From positions 5,826,309-5,863,917 of the forward strand of contig BFEA01000018.1 of the NCBI GenBank assembly GCA_003427395.1: a stretch of 37,609 nt of DNA, given 5' to 3'. The notes under the pieces were generated by a model. That model did not search any database, was not told where the DNA came from, and was given only the letters and a program-made list of their open reading frames with translations. Below, in pieces: positions 1-8,590 of the stretch. Position 1 is the first letter of the stretch, and each line of letters starts with the position of its first letter. The DNA comes from Chara braunii. Its lineage: Eukaryota > Streptophyta > Charophyceae > Charales > Characeae. Position numbers and translations under genes: made by a program.

Positions 1-617
1 GTGAGACAACGGACCACAGCAACGGACCACAGTCAGTTCTCTCTCCCTCCTCCATCTCTCTCTCTCCCTCTCTCTCTCTCCCTCTCTCTCTTCTCACTCC
101 TTCCTCCTCTTTCTCATCTTCTTCTTTGAATCTGAGAGTGTGAGAGGTTATCAGTAGGGATCCAGGCAGAGGTTATGTTGGGCGCATTGCGCAGGTTCTG
201 ATTCGACATTTCTGGGACAGACATTGATTGGACATTCGGCAAGGGACTATTTTGGGGACTTCGCCATTGCCATCTTAGTCTACTCCCTCCCCTCCCTCCT
301 CCTTCGTCTCATCCCTCCCCCATCTCTCATCTGTGGTATCTCCCCATGTGCGTGTGTGAAGGAGGGACCTTTCTTCCATGGTTGTGGTCCCTCCTCCCTC
401 TCTCTCATGTGTGATGTGTGATGGATGTCGGGTTAGTCCAGGTCAGATCAGACCTTCTCTTTAAGTCTTCCGCTGTGCCACTTTGTGCCATCTTGTCTGT
501 ATCGGAATGTACATTGCTTGTTGATGCTGCGCTGATCCTGCATTGTCCATTTCAGTCCTTTTCATCACATTGCGGATCCTTGGTCTACTGCGCATTGCTC
601 CCCCTGAGCATGCGTCC
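1..617 (+). repeat. 5' LTR, 3' portion, of Ty3 element 1
   Basis: Positions 1-210 match 14400-14609 of the 3' LTR. The whole segment matches the reverse complement of 16546-17162 with equal length (617 bp). By offset, position 1 corresponds to about base 743 of an LTR of about 1359 bp. The LTR ends at 617, where this copy reads GCATGCGTCC; the inverted copy ends GCATGCGTCA, giving the usual CA end. The segment includes a CT-rich run (40-125). Position 1 begins with GTGAGA, just 3' of CTGCAG in the full copies, which looks like a splice donor. Confidence 0.88.
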
Positions 618-621
618 GTTT

Positions 622-635
622 TGGTATCGGAGCTG
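622..635 (+). other. Primer-binding site (initiator tRNA-Met type)
   Basis: TGGTATCGGAGCTG starts five bases after the LTR end. It closely follows the common plant PBS TGGTATCAGAGC, complementary to the 3' end of initiator tRNA-Met, with an A-to-G change at the eighth base. Its place just downstream of the LTR end supports the call and fixes the LTR boundary. Confidence 0.85.
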
Positions 636-687
636 CTGTATGTGAATCAGGACACCCTGATCTGACGCGTGCACGGGGACAACCCAT

Positions 688-748
688 GATTGATTGGGTG
701 AGTATTGATTGATCGATTGATTGATCCTGGATCAATTAGTTGATCCCG

Positions 749-788
<40 letters not shown>

Positions 789-819
789 AGTTGATTGATT
801 GATCGTTGATTGATTGATT
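688..819. repeat. (GATT)n microsatellite
   Basis: A run of TGAT/GATT units with interruptions (ATCC, ATCG) lies in the element leader. No coding potential is seen. Confidence 0.9.
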
Positions 820-839
820 AGGTTACACTAATTAGTCCC

Positions 840-1720
840 CAAACCGCGAATTTTGACCTAACTTCTGAAATCGAAATTTTTTTCTCTTGTTTGGGATTTC
901 ATCTTCCCGCTATTATTTTTCTACCATAGCGGAGCATCTGGAAGTTTCGAGTTTTGTTAACTCGGAACTTCGTTACTGGAAATCCGAAATACTGCGATTT
1001 CCCATTATTTATTCTACGATTTGTTTTTGAAGTTTCGTGGCTGGGAGATCCAGAATTTTTTTTTGTTTTTTTTCCAAAAGTTTCGATTATTCAATCCCTC
1101 TAACGTTCGTTTCTCATTCCGAAATTTTTTGAAATCCGTTTTTTAAATTCGTTTTTCAATTCCGAAATTTTTTTCCTGAAATTCGTTTTTCACTTTCAAA
1201 AATTATTTCTGAAATTCGTTTTTCAACTTCGACATATTCTGAAATTCGTTTTTCAATTCTGAAAATTCCTGAAATTCGTGTTTCAACTTCGAAATTGTCT
1301 GAAATTCGTTTTTCAATTCCGAAAATTCCGAAATTTTTGCAATTCGTTTTTCAATTTCGATTTTTTTTTATTTTTCGGAAATTCTTTTTCTCCACATTTT
1401 GGAAATTGTCTTTTTCTGGAAACCCCTCTTGCAAACGTTCGTTTTCAAACTGCACATACTCTCACCTCACATAATTCCGAATTTTTTATTTTCTCGGAAT
1501 TTTCTGGACTTGCGGAAATCGTTACTTTTTTCGCAGTTCAGCATTCCCACCATCTCCATTTATTCTTTGATTCATTTGCAGCCTGAAATTCGAAATTTTT
1601 TTTTTGACTGGTCTTAACTGCTGAGGGGATACTTAGGGGGCCTACCGAGCTTGCAAATTCGAATTTTTTCTTTTTCTCGAAATTGCTGCAAGTTTCTTTC
1701 TTTTTTTTTTTTTTCCTCTT
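840..1720 (+). repeat. AT-rich untranslated leader with degenerate TTCGAAA/GAAATTCG repeats
   Basis: The stretch between the PBS and gag is T-rich. From about 1085 to 1365 it is built of about eight imperfect units containing GAAATTCGTTTTTCAA and TTCCGAAA, each roughly 25-35 bases. The units contain small palindromes (TTCGAA, GAAATTC). The ORFs that cross it are T-rich, phenylalanine-rich translations of repeats and are not genes. Confidence 0.75.
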
Positions 1721-1840
1721 TGATTAGTGGCTCCTTATCTGGGCGACCCATTCCATTGCCCACTCCCCTTCTCTCCACCCAAACCCTTCATCCCTTCTCC
1801 GTCCTTCTTACCTGCCCAGTCACCTGCAGTTGCAGGCCAG

Positions 1841-1846
1841 GTAAGT
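1841..1846 (+). promoter_or_regulatory. Possible 5' splice site in the leader
   Basis: GGCCAG followed by GTAAGT is a near-ideal GT-AG donor, 72 bases upstream of the gag ATG. No matching acceptor can be assigned from the sequence alone, so its use is unproven. Confidence 0.3.
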
Positions 1847-1912
1847 CCTCACTTCAGCAGGCCACGTCAGGGACCCGCAGCGCATGACCTTACTCGCTCG
1901 CAGACAGCAGCG

Positions 1913-2460
1913 ATGGATCAGAAAGCAGGCGAGACTGATGAGGCCTACGAGGCACGGCTGGCGGCCATCATGGCCGAAACTAAGCAGCGGGCAGACGCAG
2001 CGGCAGCAGCACAGAAGAAGAAAGAAGCAGAGGCAGAGAGACTACGGCTTCTGGCTGAAGAACAGCGGCAGAAGCACGCGGCAGCAGCAGCCAAGGCCGC
2101 CGATGAAGAACACGTGCGGCGACGCGAAGTTATATTCAAGGAGGAGAATGCACTTTTCGCACAGGCCAAGGAGTGGCAGAGGGAGGCCGAGAGCGGCGAA
2201 TCCGTTGACTACGGGAGCAAGGTATCTCATCTGCTCAACCATGTCACAGACTTCCTTGCGACCTGCATCGCGCAGCAGGAGGATATCTACTCCCTCGACC
2301 ACACCAACAAGGCGTTACAGCAGTCGCTGGACCAGACGCTCAAGCGCGTTCAGCAGCTGGAGCAGCAGGTCGCTAACGCCACCACCAGCGTCGGCCCCTC
2401 CCACCTCGCCGACCGCTGTCGGAGGGCGCGGTGTCCCGGCCCTCCTCTGTGTACCAGGTC
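1913..2460 (+). pseudogene. gag: Gag N-terminal coiled-coil part, Ty3 element 1
   Basis: The ATG at 1913 (GCGATGG, good start context) opens a frame that begins MDQKAGETDEAYEARL. It continues through a long Ala/Glu/Lys/Arg-rich coiled coil (about residues 15-90) and ends in a glutamine- and leucine-rich helix with QQLEQQV near residue 160. This matches the N-terminal half of the Gag protein type found with this pol family. Beyond about 2400 the frame looks shifted, and the similarity stops near 2460. The matching continuation, another short coil followed by the Gag core, resumes at about 8591. I infer that a later insertion separated the halves. An open frame extends 5' to 1727, but it lacks an ATG and is T-rich leader. 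Gag would form the cytoplasmic particle that packages the element RNA. Confidence 0.75.
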
Positions 2461-2787
2461 CCTACCTGATGTCGCCCTTTGTTTCGGTGACGTGACCTAT
2501 GTGGTGCCTACGGGCATGTTCCGGAATTAGAAATTCCCTGGTACCTGGGCTGTACCATGACGTGGACCAACCCTGTTCGGTGCTTGCCTCAACAAAAGGT
2601 GCGCGACAGGGATATCCATTGGTCCACGCAGGCTCGGCGCCCTGCTGTACAGCAGAGCACAACCGGCCTGTGGCTGTGGTAGCCGCCGGGCTCGCCCTGG
2701 GACGCGGAGGTGAAGGGACTGGCGCAGCTTTTCTACTGCGCGCCGAGTTCCCTCTAGCCAAGTTATGGGTTAGGTGCAATCGTTGTC

Positions 2788-2804
2788 GAAAAGGGGGGAA
2801 TAAG
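2788..2804 (+). other. Polypurine-tract-like run
   Basis: GAAAAGGGGGGAATAAG is followed at 2806 by TGTCAGATCG. A purine run next to TG is how a 3' LTR would begin. About 1 kb downstream lies a TATA box (3800-3807), as expected for a U3 region. No second copy of the presumed LTR was found in the window, so this is suggestive only. Confidence 0.35.
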
Positions 2805-2899
2805 ATGTCAGATCGAAACTCGTTTTCTTATGTATGGGGAAATCTGGTGGCCTCAGGCCGCTGTGATACTATGGTTCCCTTTCCAATTTTGAATTGCTG

Positions 2900-2901
<2 letters not shown>

Positions 2902-2946
<45 letters not shown>
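2902..2946. repeat. (ATT)n microsatellite
   Basis: About fifteen uninterrupted ATT units. Reading through it gives a poly-tyrosine tail, which is an artefact. Confidence 0.95.
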
Positions 2947-2948
<2 letters not shown>

Positions 2949-3799
2949 ATTTCCAATTTTCGGTTCTCCGCCTGTCGATCTATCATTTCGTAGAAAAAGG
3001 GGCCGCCGATTCGGGTTTTCGGACCGTAACTGCGATCTTATGGTCTGAATTTTACTGACCCTTGTATATCGCTTGCGCCAGACCTGTTCGTCCGAGCCTC
3101 GCGATGAGACCCTCTGTGGCCAGGTTAAGGGGGCAGATACAGAAAGGACTGAAGAGAGAAAAATAAGAAAAGGGGGAAAGAGAGGGAAAAGATTGGAAGT
3201 CAGGCTTTAGATTTATGTGTGGACTCGTATTGCCGTTCGGGCAAGGCTGCTGCGCGGCGGAATTTCGAAACGCCATCTTTTCCTTTCCTGTATTATTACT
3301 TAGTTTTCTTTTCGCTCGCCTATCGGATTCGGTTACCTTTTAGTCTGTCACTTCACAGGAGAGCCAATGGTCCGAATTTGGAGCGATGGGGTATTCCGTC
3401 TGAGAATGTGCGCTGACTGAGGGCTGCGCGATCGGGCCTCAAAAGAAGGGTGACCCGCGGCCACATTGGTAGGAAGCTTATCACCCCCTTCCTGGAGGGT
3501 CATAAGCCCCCTCCTTACCATCGGACTCAGGGACCCGGATACTGTAGTCCTAATTGTAGGCTTTAAAGGGAAAGAACCACCCATCGGTATCCCGTTATGG
3601 GACTGACGGTCTAAGTCTTTGGCAGTAATCGTGAACGGTGCTGGAATGGGACTCCGCCTGACAGTTAGGGTCCAGACTGGAAATAACTTCGGGAGTTAAT
3701 TAATTTTCTTTCTAATTATGAATTTGTCCTTACCCTTCGGGAAAAGATCTTGGCAGAACCTACCGTTTAGAGCACAGGGACCCTGGCGGGCAACAAGCC

Positions 3800-3807
3800 T
3801 ATAAAAG
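3800..3807 (+). promoter_or_regulatory. TATA box within the insertion
   Basis: TATAAAAG in the context AGCCTATAAAAGAGTG is a strong TATA match. It lies about 290 bases upstream of the first small ORF (4093) and could drive it. The stretch 2950-4092 shows no gene. Around 3470-3515 there are two related C-rich copies containing CTTAT/ATAAG. Confidence 0.5.
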
Positions 3808-4092
3808 AGTGATGGAGCCGAGTGTTAGGCACGTCGCGAATGCCAGGCACAGTTGCTGCTCTGGGGGTTTGAGTTTCATCGTAGCGCTCTGCTAGGACAA
3901 CCTCAGAGCTGTGGACGTGCTGTGCTGGACNAAGGATCGCTCTCAGCGTGCTCTGCGTGCTGGAAACTGAGGCTTGCTGGGTGGTGGTTGCGGCTATAGC
4001 AAGCTGCAGGCCTGCCTGTGTATTGCCTGTTAGTGTACTATTCTGTGTGGACGGCTTAGTGTTGCGTGGAGGTCATAGTACTGAGTCTGACT

Positions 4093-4434
4093 ATGGCACT
4101 GCATGGGTACAGGCCCGGGTACTGGTATCACCAGGCCCGCTGGAAACCCGTGTCCGGGGAAGGGCCCTGGATTACCGTCATACTCAATTATGACGGTGGA
4201 GATGAGCTGGTGGTGACGATCAACGTGGAGGGAGCAAGAGAGGGGGAGATGCGGACTAACTCAAAGTTACAGGACGCGATTTCGGAGGCAAGAGACCGGG
4301 CTGAGAGACGTTGCAGACGGGACGGAGTGACGACAAGGCTATTTAACGGTGGCCTATCACGAGACGGAGACTTCGATGGACACAGCAGACCAGGAACAGA
4401 TCCACTAGGACAGGGACTCAGGAGGGGAAAGTGA
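4093..4434 (+). CDS. Small unrecognised ORF (113 aa), first copy of a repeated module
   Basis: The first ATG of the frame is at 4093 and the frame ends at 4434. I do not recognise the protein. Residues about 30-45 read ITVILNYDGGDELVVTI, followed by a charged helix ending SEARDRAERR. The pattern of a tyrosine-containing strand, then G-x-L, a second strand and a helix with E-A-R resembles the ORFs at 5480, 6310 and 7064 in the same insertion. The C-terminal third is rich in Gly, Arg and Asp and lies at the start of a purine-rich tract, so it may be low-complexity read-through. A TATA box lies about 290 bases upstream. Confidence 0.3.
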   Translation: MALHGYRPGYWYHQARWKPVSGEGPWITVILNYDGGDELVVTINVEGAREGEMRTNSKLQDAISEARDRAERRCRRDGVTTRLFNGGLSRDGDFDGHSRPGTDPLGQGLRRGK

Positions 4435-4930
4435 AATGAGCGACGCAGATCGAGAGACGGATCTCAGGTCCTGGAACAGACCAGGGGAGATCCAGAAGCA
4501 CCACCGGGCGGCAGACCCAGTGGAAGGAGGACCCGAGGCCATCTCTCGTCAGTTGGCGCCCAGAGGCCGCGGAACGGGAGAGAGACAAGGCAGAGGGAAA
4601 GGACGCGTGTGAGCGCGCGGCGGCCAGAGGTCAACAGGAGGTTGTTCTGAGAAACGAAAAGGCCAAGGCAAGAGGGCGATCGACGAGAGGTGTGGGGGTG
4701 AGAATGGGCAGTACGCCCAACGTACGCAGGGCAGTCAGAGAGAACGGGAAAGAGAAGTAAGAGGTGAGAGCAGAACATGTGAGCAAGCGGAAGAGGGTGA
4801 CCCCGACTGGACTGCAGTATGCGACGAGCTTGAGAAAAGGACCGTAACGAGTGGCGTACGGGAAAAAGTGGCGTGAGACGGGCAGCAAGGGAGTGAGAGG
4901 TGATTGAGAGGTCAATGCCACTCGTCTCTT
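4200..4930. other. Purine-rich block
   Basis: The + strand is strongly enriched in A and G (GAGAGAC, GGGAAAGAG and similar motifs) for about 700 bases. Open frames on the opposite strand here (4464-4778 and 4631-4936) are Leu/Pro/Ser-rich translations of this bias, with no family features. From 4930 to 5480 I see no gene. Confidence 0.5.
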
Positions 4931-5479
4931 GAGCAACGGGGCTCAGTGTGTTTGGTCATCTTCCTGCGTACTGTCAAGATAACCCTCGGGGAATCGTTTT
5001 ATGAGGCGATTATCGTGGAAAACTTATGAAGAAGCTCTGATGCGTACCGAGACAGTTGACGAGCCGTTTGATCGTGCCGCTCACGGATTAAGAGAGGGCG
5101 CTCAACATCAGAGCCGAGTACCGAGCCCAGAAAACTTTGACCGTTATCTGTTGGTGTACAAAAGGATAGCATGAACGGGGCAAGTGCCCAGATTTACAGT
5201 GCCGATTATTGGGGTTTCGGTTCTCTGAGCAAAAACTCGGTTGAGTGAACCATTTCTCTAAGTTCTGATGTGCCAAACGTAAAGTGAGACCTGAAAAGCA
5301 GTATCGCTGAATATTCAGAAGTCATGAATGAGATACTTAGAGGCAAGGCATAGACAAGTGGGTTGCGATCGTCTGAGCCTGTTTCTACATGTCATTCAAC
5401 TCTGTCAGATAGGCTCTGTCAGATAGTGAAAGAAGCATCTGACGTTAAAGACGAAAACTGCACATCTTGACAATATTGA

Positions 5480-5605
5480 TTTGAGTACTTTGGTCGGGGG
5501 CTAAACTCCGAGGGTCGGTTGCTATTTGGCCAATTATCAACTCCTTCTGAAGCAGTCAATTGCCTCTTCTCTGAGTTGTTCTCAGGTAGGAACTTGAAGC
5601 CGTAA
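5480..5605 (+). pseudogene. Fragment of the repeated small-ORF module (42 codons)
   Basis: A frame bounded by a TGA just upstream and a TAA at 5603 reads FEYFGRGLNSEGRLLFG, followed by STPSEAVNCLFSEL. It lines up with the 7064 ORF as aromatic-E/D-Y, then G-R-L, then T/S-x-E-x-A followed by a hydrophobic helix. There is no ATG at its start, so I treat it as a decayed copy. Function unknown. Confidence 0.35.
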
Positions 5606-5710
5606 CATGTCATATCATGACCTCCTGAGAGCCTCCGATCCTAGATCTGAGTAGAAAGACTCATTGGGAGGACGGGTGATAATGACTGTGTGAAGGAGAC
5701 CCGTTCACCA

Positions 5711-5910
5711 CGCCAAGGTACAACAAAAGGTTGGAGGGGAGAGAGAGAGCAATTGGGGAGAATAACTTCCAAACAATTATAATGGAGGGGTAATGCACTC
5801 TTTAGTGGGACACCACATAAAAATTGAGTACACCTATTACCTGCACGACAGAAAACGCAGGACTGTGGACCTTCATCTCATTAGTGAGTTCAGTTAAGGA
5901 GACAAGAAGA
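5711..5910 (+). pseudogene. Degenerate copy of the 7064 ORF
   Basis: At the DNA level this follows the 7117-7300 segment, for example CAAACAATTATAATGGAG against CAGACTATTATGATGATGG. One frame reads IEYTYYLHDRKRRTVDL, against VDYTYYLHDKNGRLRATI in the intact ORF. Stops and small frame changes break it upstream and a TAA ends it at about 5896. It is the clearest evidence that the insertion contains tandem, diverged copies of one gene. Confidence 0.5.
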
Positions 5911-6309
5911 ACGGTCTGTGCGTGTGAATGAGGTGAGACCGCACCCAACTAAAGCAGAGTAAGAAAAATCGAGTCATTCCCGAAGCTGGGTCCAGTCAAA
6001 AACACGGCGAGATTGGCGATCCAGAAATAACCAAGATAACTAGTGATCGGCTAATAATCAGCAGTCAGTAGTATTCAGATGTGCAGTCGACAACAGTTTA
6101 AACAGTGAGCAAACAGTAACCGGACAGTTGTCAAACACCATACAGTTGGTATTCAAACTACCTCGTGCTCGAGGGTGGCTATTGGTGAACACTGTTGTAT
6201 GATCCGAATGTAAAAGAAGGGAGACATGAAGGACGATGAGATCCTATCAGTAAAGAGCATGCTAATCAGAGAAAAGAGAGAGGGATGGGAGGAATGAGCT
6301 TGCCGAGAT

Positions 6310-6471
6310 ATGGAATTTAACAGGGAACTTCAGCGTGAGCACGCGGTTCAGAGGGTGAGGGGTGAGAAGTATATCGAATACATAATTTATTTCTATGGAT
6401 TCAACGGCAAGTTGCACAGTACTAGTTCCGCACTTGAGACAGTAGAACAGGCCAGGGCAAGGCTCTCGTGA
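6310..6471 (+). CDS. Small unrecognised ORF (53 aa), module copy
   Basis: ATG at 6310, TGA at 6469-6471. The protein begins MEFNRELQREHAVQRV and continues YIEYIIYFYGFNGKLHS, then ETVEQARARLS. It aligns with the C-terminal half of the 7064 ORF: an N-terminal helix with E-H-A, a Y-x-x-Y strand, N-G-K/R-L, and T-x-E-x-A-R in a final helix. The similarity extends over the whole protein, which argues for a real duplicated domain. There is no signal peptide or membrane segment. Function unknown. Confidence 0.35.
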   Translation: MEFNRELQREHAVQRVRGEKYIEYIIYFYGFNGKLHSTSSALETVEQARARLS

Positions 6472-7063
6472 GCCTGGTTACTCCAATGGCACGACTCTCT
6501 GAAACAACACTCGGAGCAGTTTTCTAGTACTTGGTGCAGTTTTCAACGCCCAGAGCGATAATCTGCTCGCAGAACAGTGATCAGGGCTCATAATTAAAAT
6601 CAGTGAATTCCATACAAGATCAGCGAGCGCAGAACAGACCCAGGGAACTTGAGGCAGACTTAGTGGGCTTCGTGCAGAGCCAATAACCTCGGCAGCATCC
6701 AGTCATCAGGTCAATAATCTCAACGGTACTCTGTTTTCTCAGTCAAGTAGTAATTAACAAGTAACCTTTTCAGTCCTTGACCTGCAGTTAGCCAGCAACT
6801 AACCAACATTTATTCAAGCATTTGGTTGGCAGTCTCAACAACATTCTCATCAGAATAGCAATCGTCAGATCAACAGTCGGCTCTGCAACCGTTCAGTCTC
6901 CTAATCAGCATCAAGATGCAACACTCAGAAAACAACAACTAGTTATCAACAAACGGCTTCCAGCAGCTCAGCAATTAACCCCATAGTTTTTTCATTCTCA
7001 GATCATCCAAGAGTCACCCGTCACGAGTTAAGAGGACTGATGTTGTGAAATTTCGGTGAGAGT

Positions 7064-7318
7064 ATGGATAGACGCAACACAATTAGAATCTCCTGCTCGC
7101 TGTATCAGAGTGCTGAAGAGGATTGGATGGAGAGTGCGACTGAGGAGTATAATCAGCAGACTATTATGATGATGGAACACGCGCTGGCTCTCGCGAGAAA
7201 TCATACTAAAGTCGACTACACATATTATTTGCACGACAAGAATGGGAGACTTCGTGCCACCATAACTTTTGTGTGCACTATTGAGGAAGCAAGGAGGATT
7301 GTTAGAGGCCACCAGTGA
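7064..7318 (+). CDS. Small unrecognised ORF (84 aa), best-preserved module copy
   Basis: The ATG at 7064 opens an 84-residue frame ending at 7318. An N-terminal part rich in Gln/Glu/Met (about residues 20-40) precedes HALALARNHTKVDYTYYLHD, then KNGRLRATI, and a last helix TIEEARRIVRGHQ. A degenerate copy lies at 5711-5910, and shorter relatives lie at 5480 and 6310. It reads like a compact alpha-beta domain with Y-x-Y, G-R-L and E-E-A-R as conserved points. I do not recognise a family. The flanks are CAGT-rich spacers. It may belong to an unclassified transposon, or be a multiplied host fragment. Confidence 0.4.
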   Translation: MDRRNTIRISCSLYQSAEEDWMESATEEYNQQTIMMMEHALALARNHTKVDYTYYLHDKNGRLRATITFVCTIEEARRIVRGHQ

Positions 7319-7464
7319 GCATTGAACAAGGGCGACTCACCTACCTGGATGCTCAACAATTAGTCATCAGTGATCATTTAATCAGCGATCAGTCATTAGC
7401 ATTCAACTAATCAGCAGTCTATTATCAGCAATCAGTTATTGACAATCAGTCCCCTGCGGCCAGC
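7319..7464. repeat. CAGT/ATCAG-rich spacer
   Basis: The spacer is made of irregular ATCAG, AATCAGT and CAGTCATT units. Similar but looser composition fills about 6040-6150 and 6500-7010. It is not a clean tandem array. Confidence 0.4.
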
Positions 7465-7518
7465 TTGGTAATCAGTTTTCAGGAATCGTCTGACCAATTC
7501 GTACGGGCAAGAGTACTC

Positions 7519-8181
7519 ATGAGTACAGTTCAGTCTACTCAGGTGAGTGAGTCAGTGCTGACCAGTCTCAATCGGATTTCATGCAAAGAGGCATTCCATT
7601 ATCAGTATGTTAGTGCCATCGGTTTCAGACAGGGAGATCTGTCAATCTTCATTGTCCAGACCAGTTTTGCTGATGGCACTATCCACGATCTGAGGCCTTA
7701 CCTGAAGAAGGGCAAGGAGACTCATGAGCTTTTTGATCCAGTCTGGATCTCAGCTACTGAGTACCTTGAGCAGAGAGAGAGAGAGCTCGATGAGNNTGNC
7801 ACTACGCTGATCCGCAGCTTCGGGCCTATGCTCTATACTGACTATCATAGGCCTCCAGTCCCTTCTCTTCTCACAGATGACACGAGTTGGTTGGATGTGA
7901 TCAAATTGGCAAAGAGGTACATCTCTCCAGCGGTGATCGACATTGAGGCGTTGACTGAGCCCACTGAGTATCCTTACCTCAGACGAGGGGTATTTTCAGT
8001 GGACGAGCTGCCTACCTTGTGGGAGGAGTTTTGCTCTATGGTTAACTACCGTGTTATGTTCCTCGGATGGTCGTGTTCAGAGCTTGCTGGCTACAGGTGG
8101 CATTTTGTCACAAAGCCTCAGTCTCAGATTGTAAGTGGGCGTGGGTCTCGACACCAGAGAAGATCAGTGAAAAGAGATTGA
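7519..8181 (+). CDS. Unrecognised ORF (about 220 aa) in the insertion
   Basis: The ATG at 7519 is the first in the frame; open frame also extends upstream to 7465. The frame runs to 8181, with three N bases at 7795-7799 leaving two or three residues undefined. Residues about 28-50 (FHYQYVSAIGFRQGDLSIFI) recall the Y-x-Y...G-x-L core of the small module ORFs. Later parts are Pro/Tyr-rich and end in an Arg-rich tail. No transmembrane segment or known catalytic motif is visible. The amino-acid composition looks like real coding sequence (mixed hydrophobic and charged, few low-complexity runs). It is the longest frame of the insertion and lies at its 3' end, followed by about 400 bases of AT-rich sequence without genes. 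Confidence 0.45.
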   Translation: MSTVQSTQVSESVLTSLNRISCKEAFHYQYVSAIGFRQGDLSIFIVQTSFADGTIHDLRPYLKKGKETHELFDPVWISATEYLEQRERELDEXXTTLIRSFGPMLYTDYHRPPVPSLLTDDTSWLDVIKLAKRYISPAVIDIEALTEPTEYPYLRRGVFSVDELPTLWEEFCSMVNYRVMFLGWSCSELAGYRWHFVTKPQSQIVSGRGSRHQRRSVKRD

Positions 8182-8590
8182 GAGAGACTAACCAGAGAGA
8201 TGAGTGAGGACTCTTGAGGGGTGTTGACCATGCCCGCTTACATGTACTTTCTGAGATTATTATGAGTTCTCATTCTTCCCTCATTCAATTGCCCCTATCT
8301 TTGCTCGAGTCATCCAGTCTTATTTTCTGCATTATTCTTGCTTAATGATTGCCTTCATGGATGTTTTTGTCGCAATTCTCAAAATCAGATTGACATAATT
8401 GATGGATGCATAGCAACCCATAATTTTATGATTATTATTTGCATAATTCTCTGCTGATCCGAATCAAAATAAAAGATTCCTAAGACCGGGGACCGGCGAA
8501 GACCGCAATTGAAGGGTCTCGCTCGAAGCCGGACGCACACAATAGGAAGGGATTTGCATTATTTAATTTATTTTATTTATTGCAATCGCA

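Larger units (their letters stand above)
2470..8580. mobile_element. Unrecognised ~6.1-kb insertion inside gag
   Basis: This segment separates two halves of one Gag protein and matches none of the Ty3 proteins. Edges are approximate: Gag similarity stops near 2460 and resumes near 8591. No clear target-site duplication or long terminal repeat pair is visible. Contents are a polypurine-like run (2788-2804), an (ATT)n run, a TATA box (3800-3807), a purine-rich block (about 4200-4930), and several intact or broken small ORFs from 4093 to 8181 that seem to repeat one short domain. Single Ns at 3931 and near 7795-7799 mark weak assembly. It could be a decayed LTR element whose polymerase genes are lost, or more than one insertion. 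Confidence 0.6.

Noticed and set aside
4123-4130. TGGTATCA resembling a tRNA-Met primer-binding site in the insertion
   Set aside because: Only the first eight bases match; the next bases (CCAGGCCC) do not follow the initiator tRNA, and it lies inside the small ORF.
4464-4936. Two minus-strand open frames
   Set aside because: Pyrimidine-rich reverse complement of a purine-rich block; Leu/Pro/Ser bias only.
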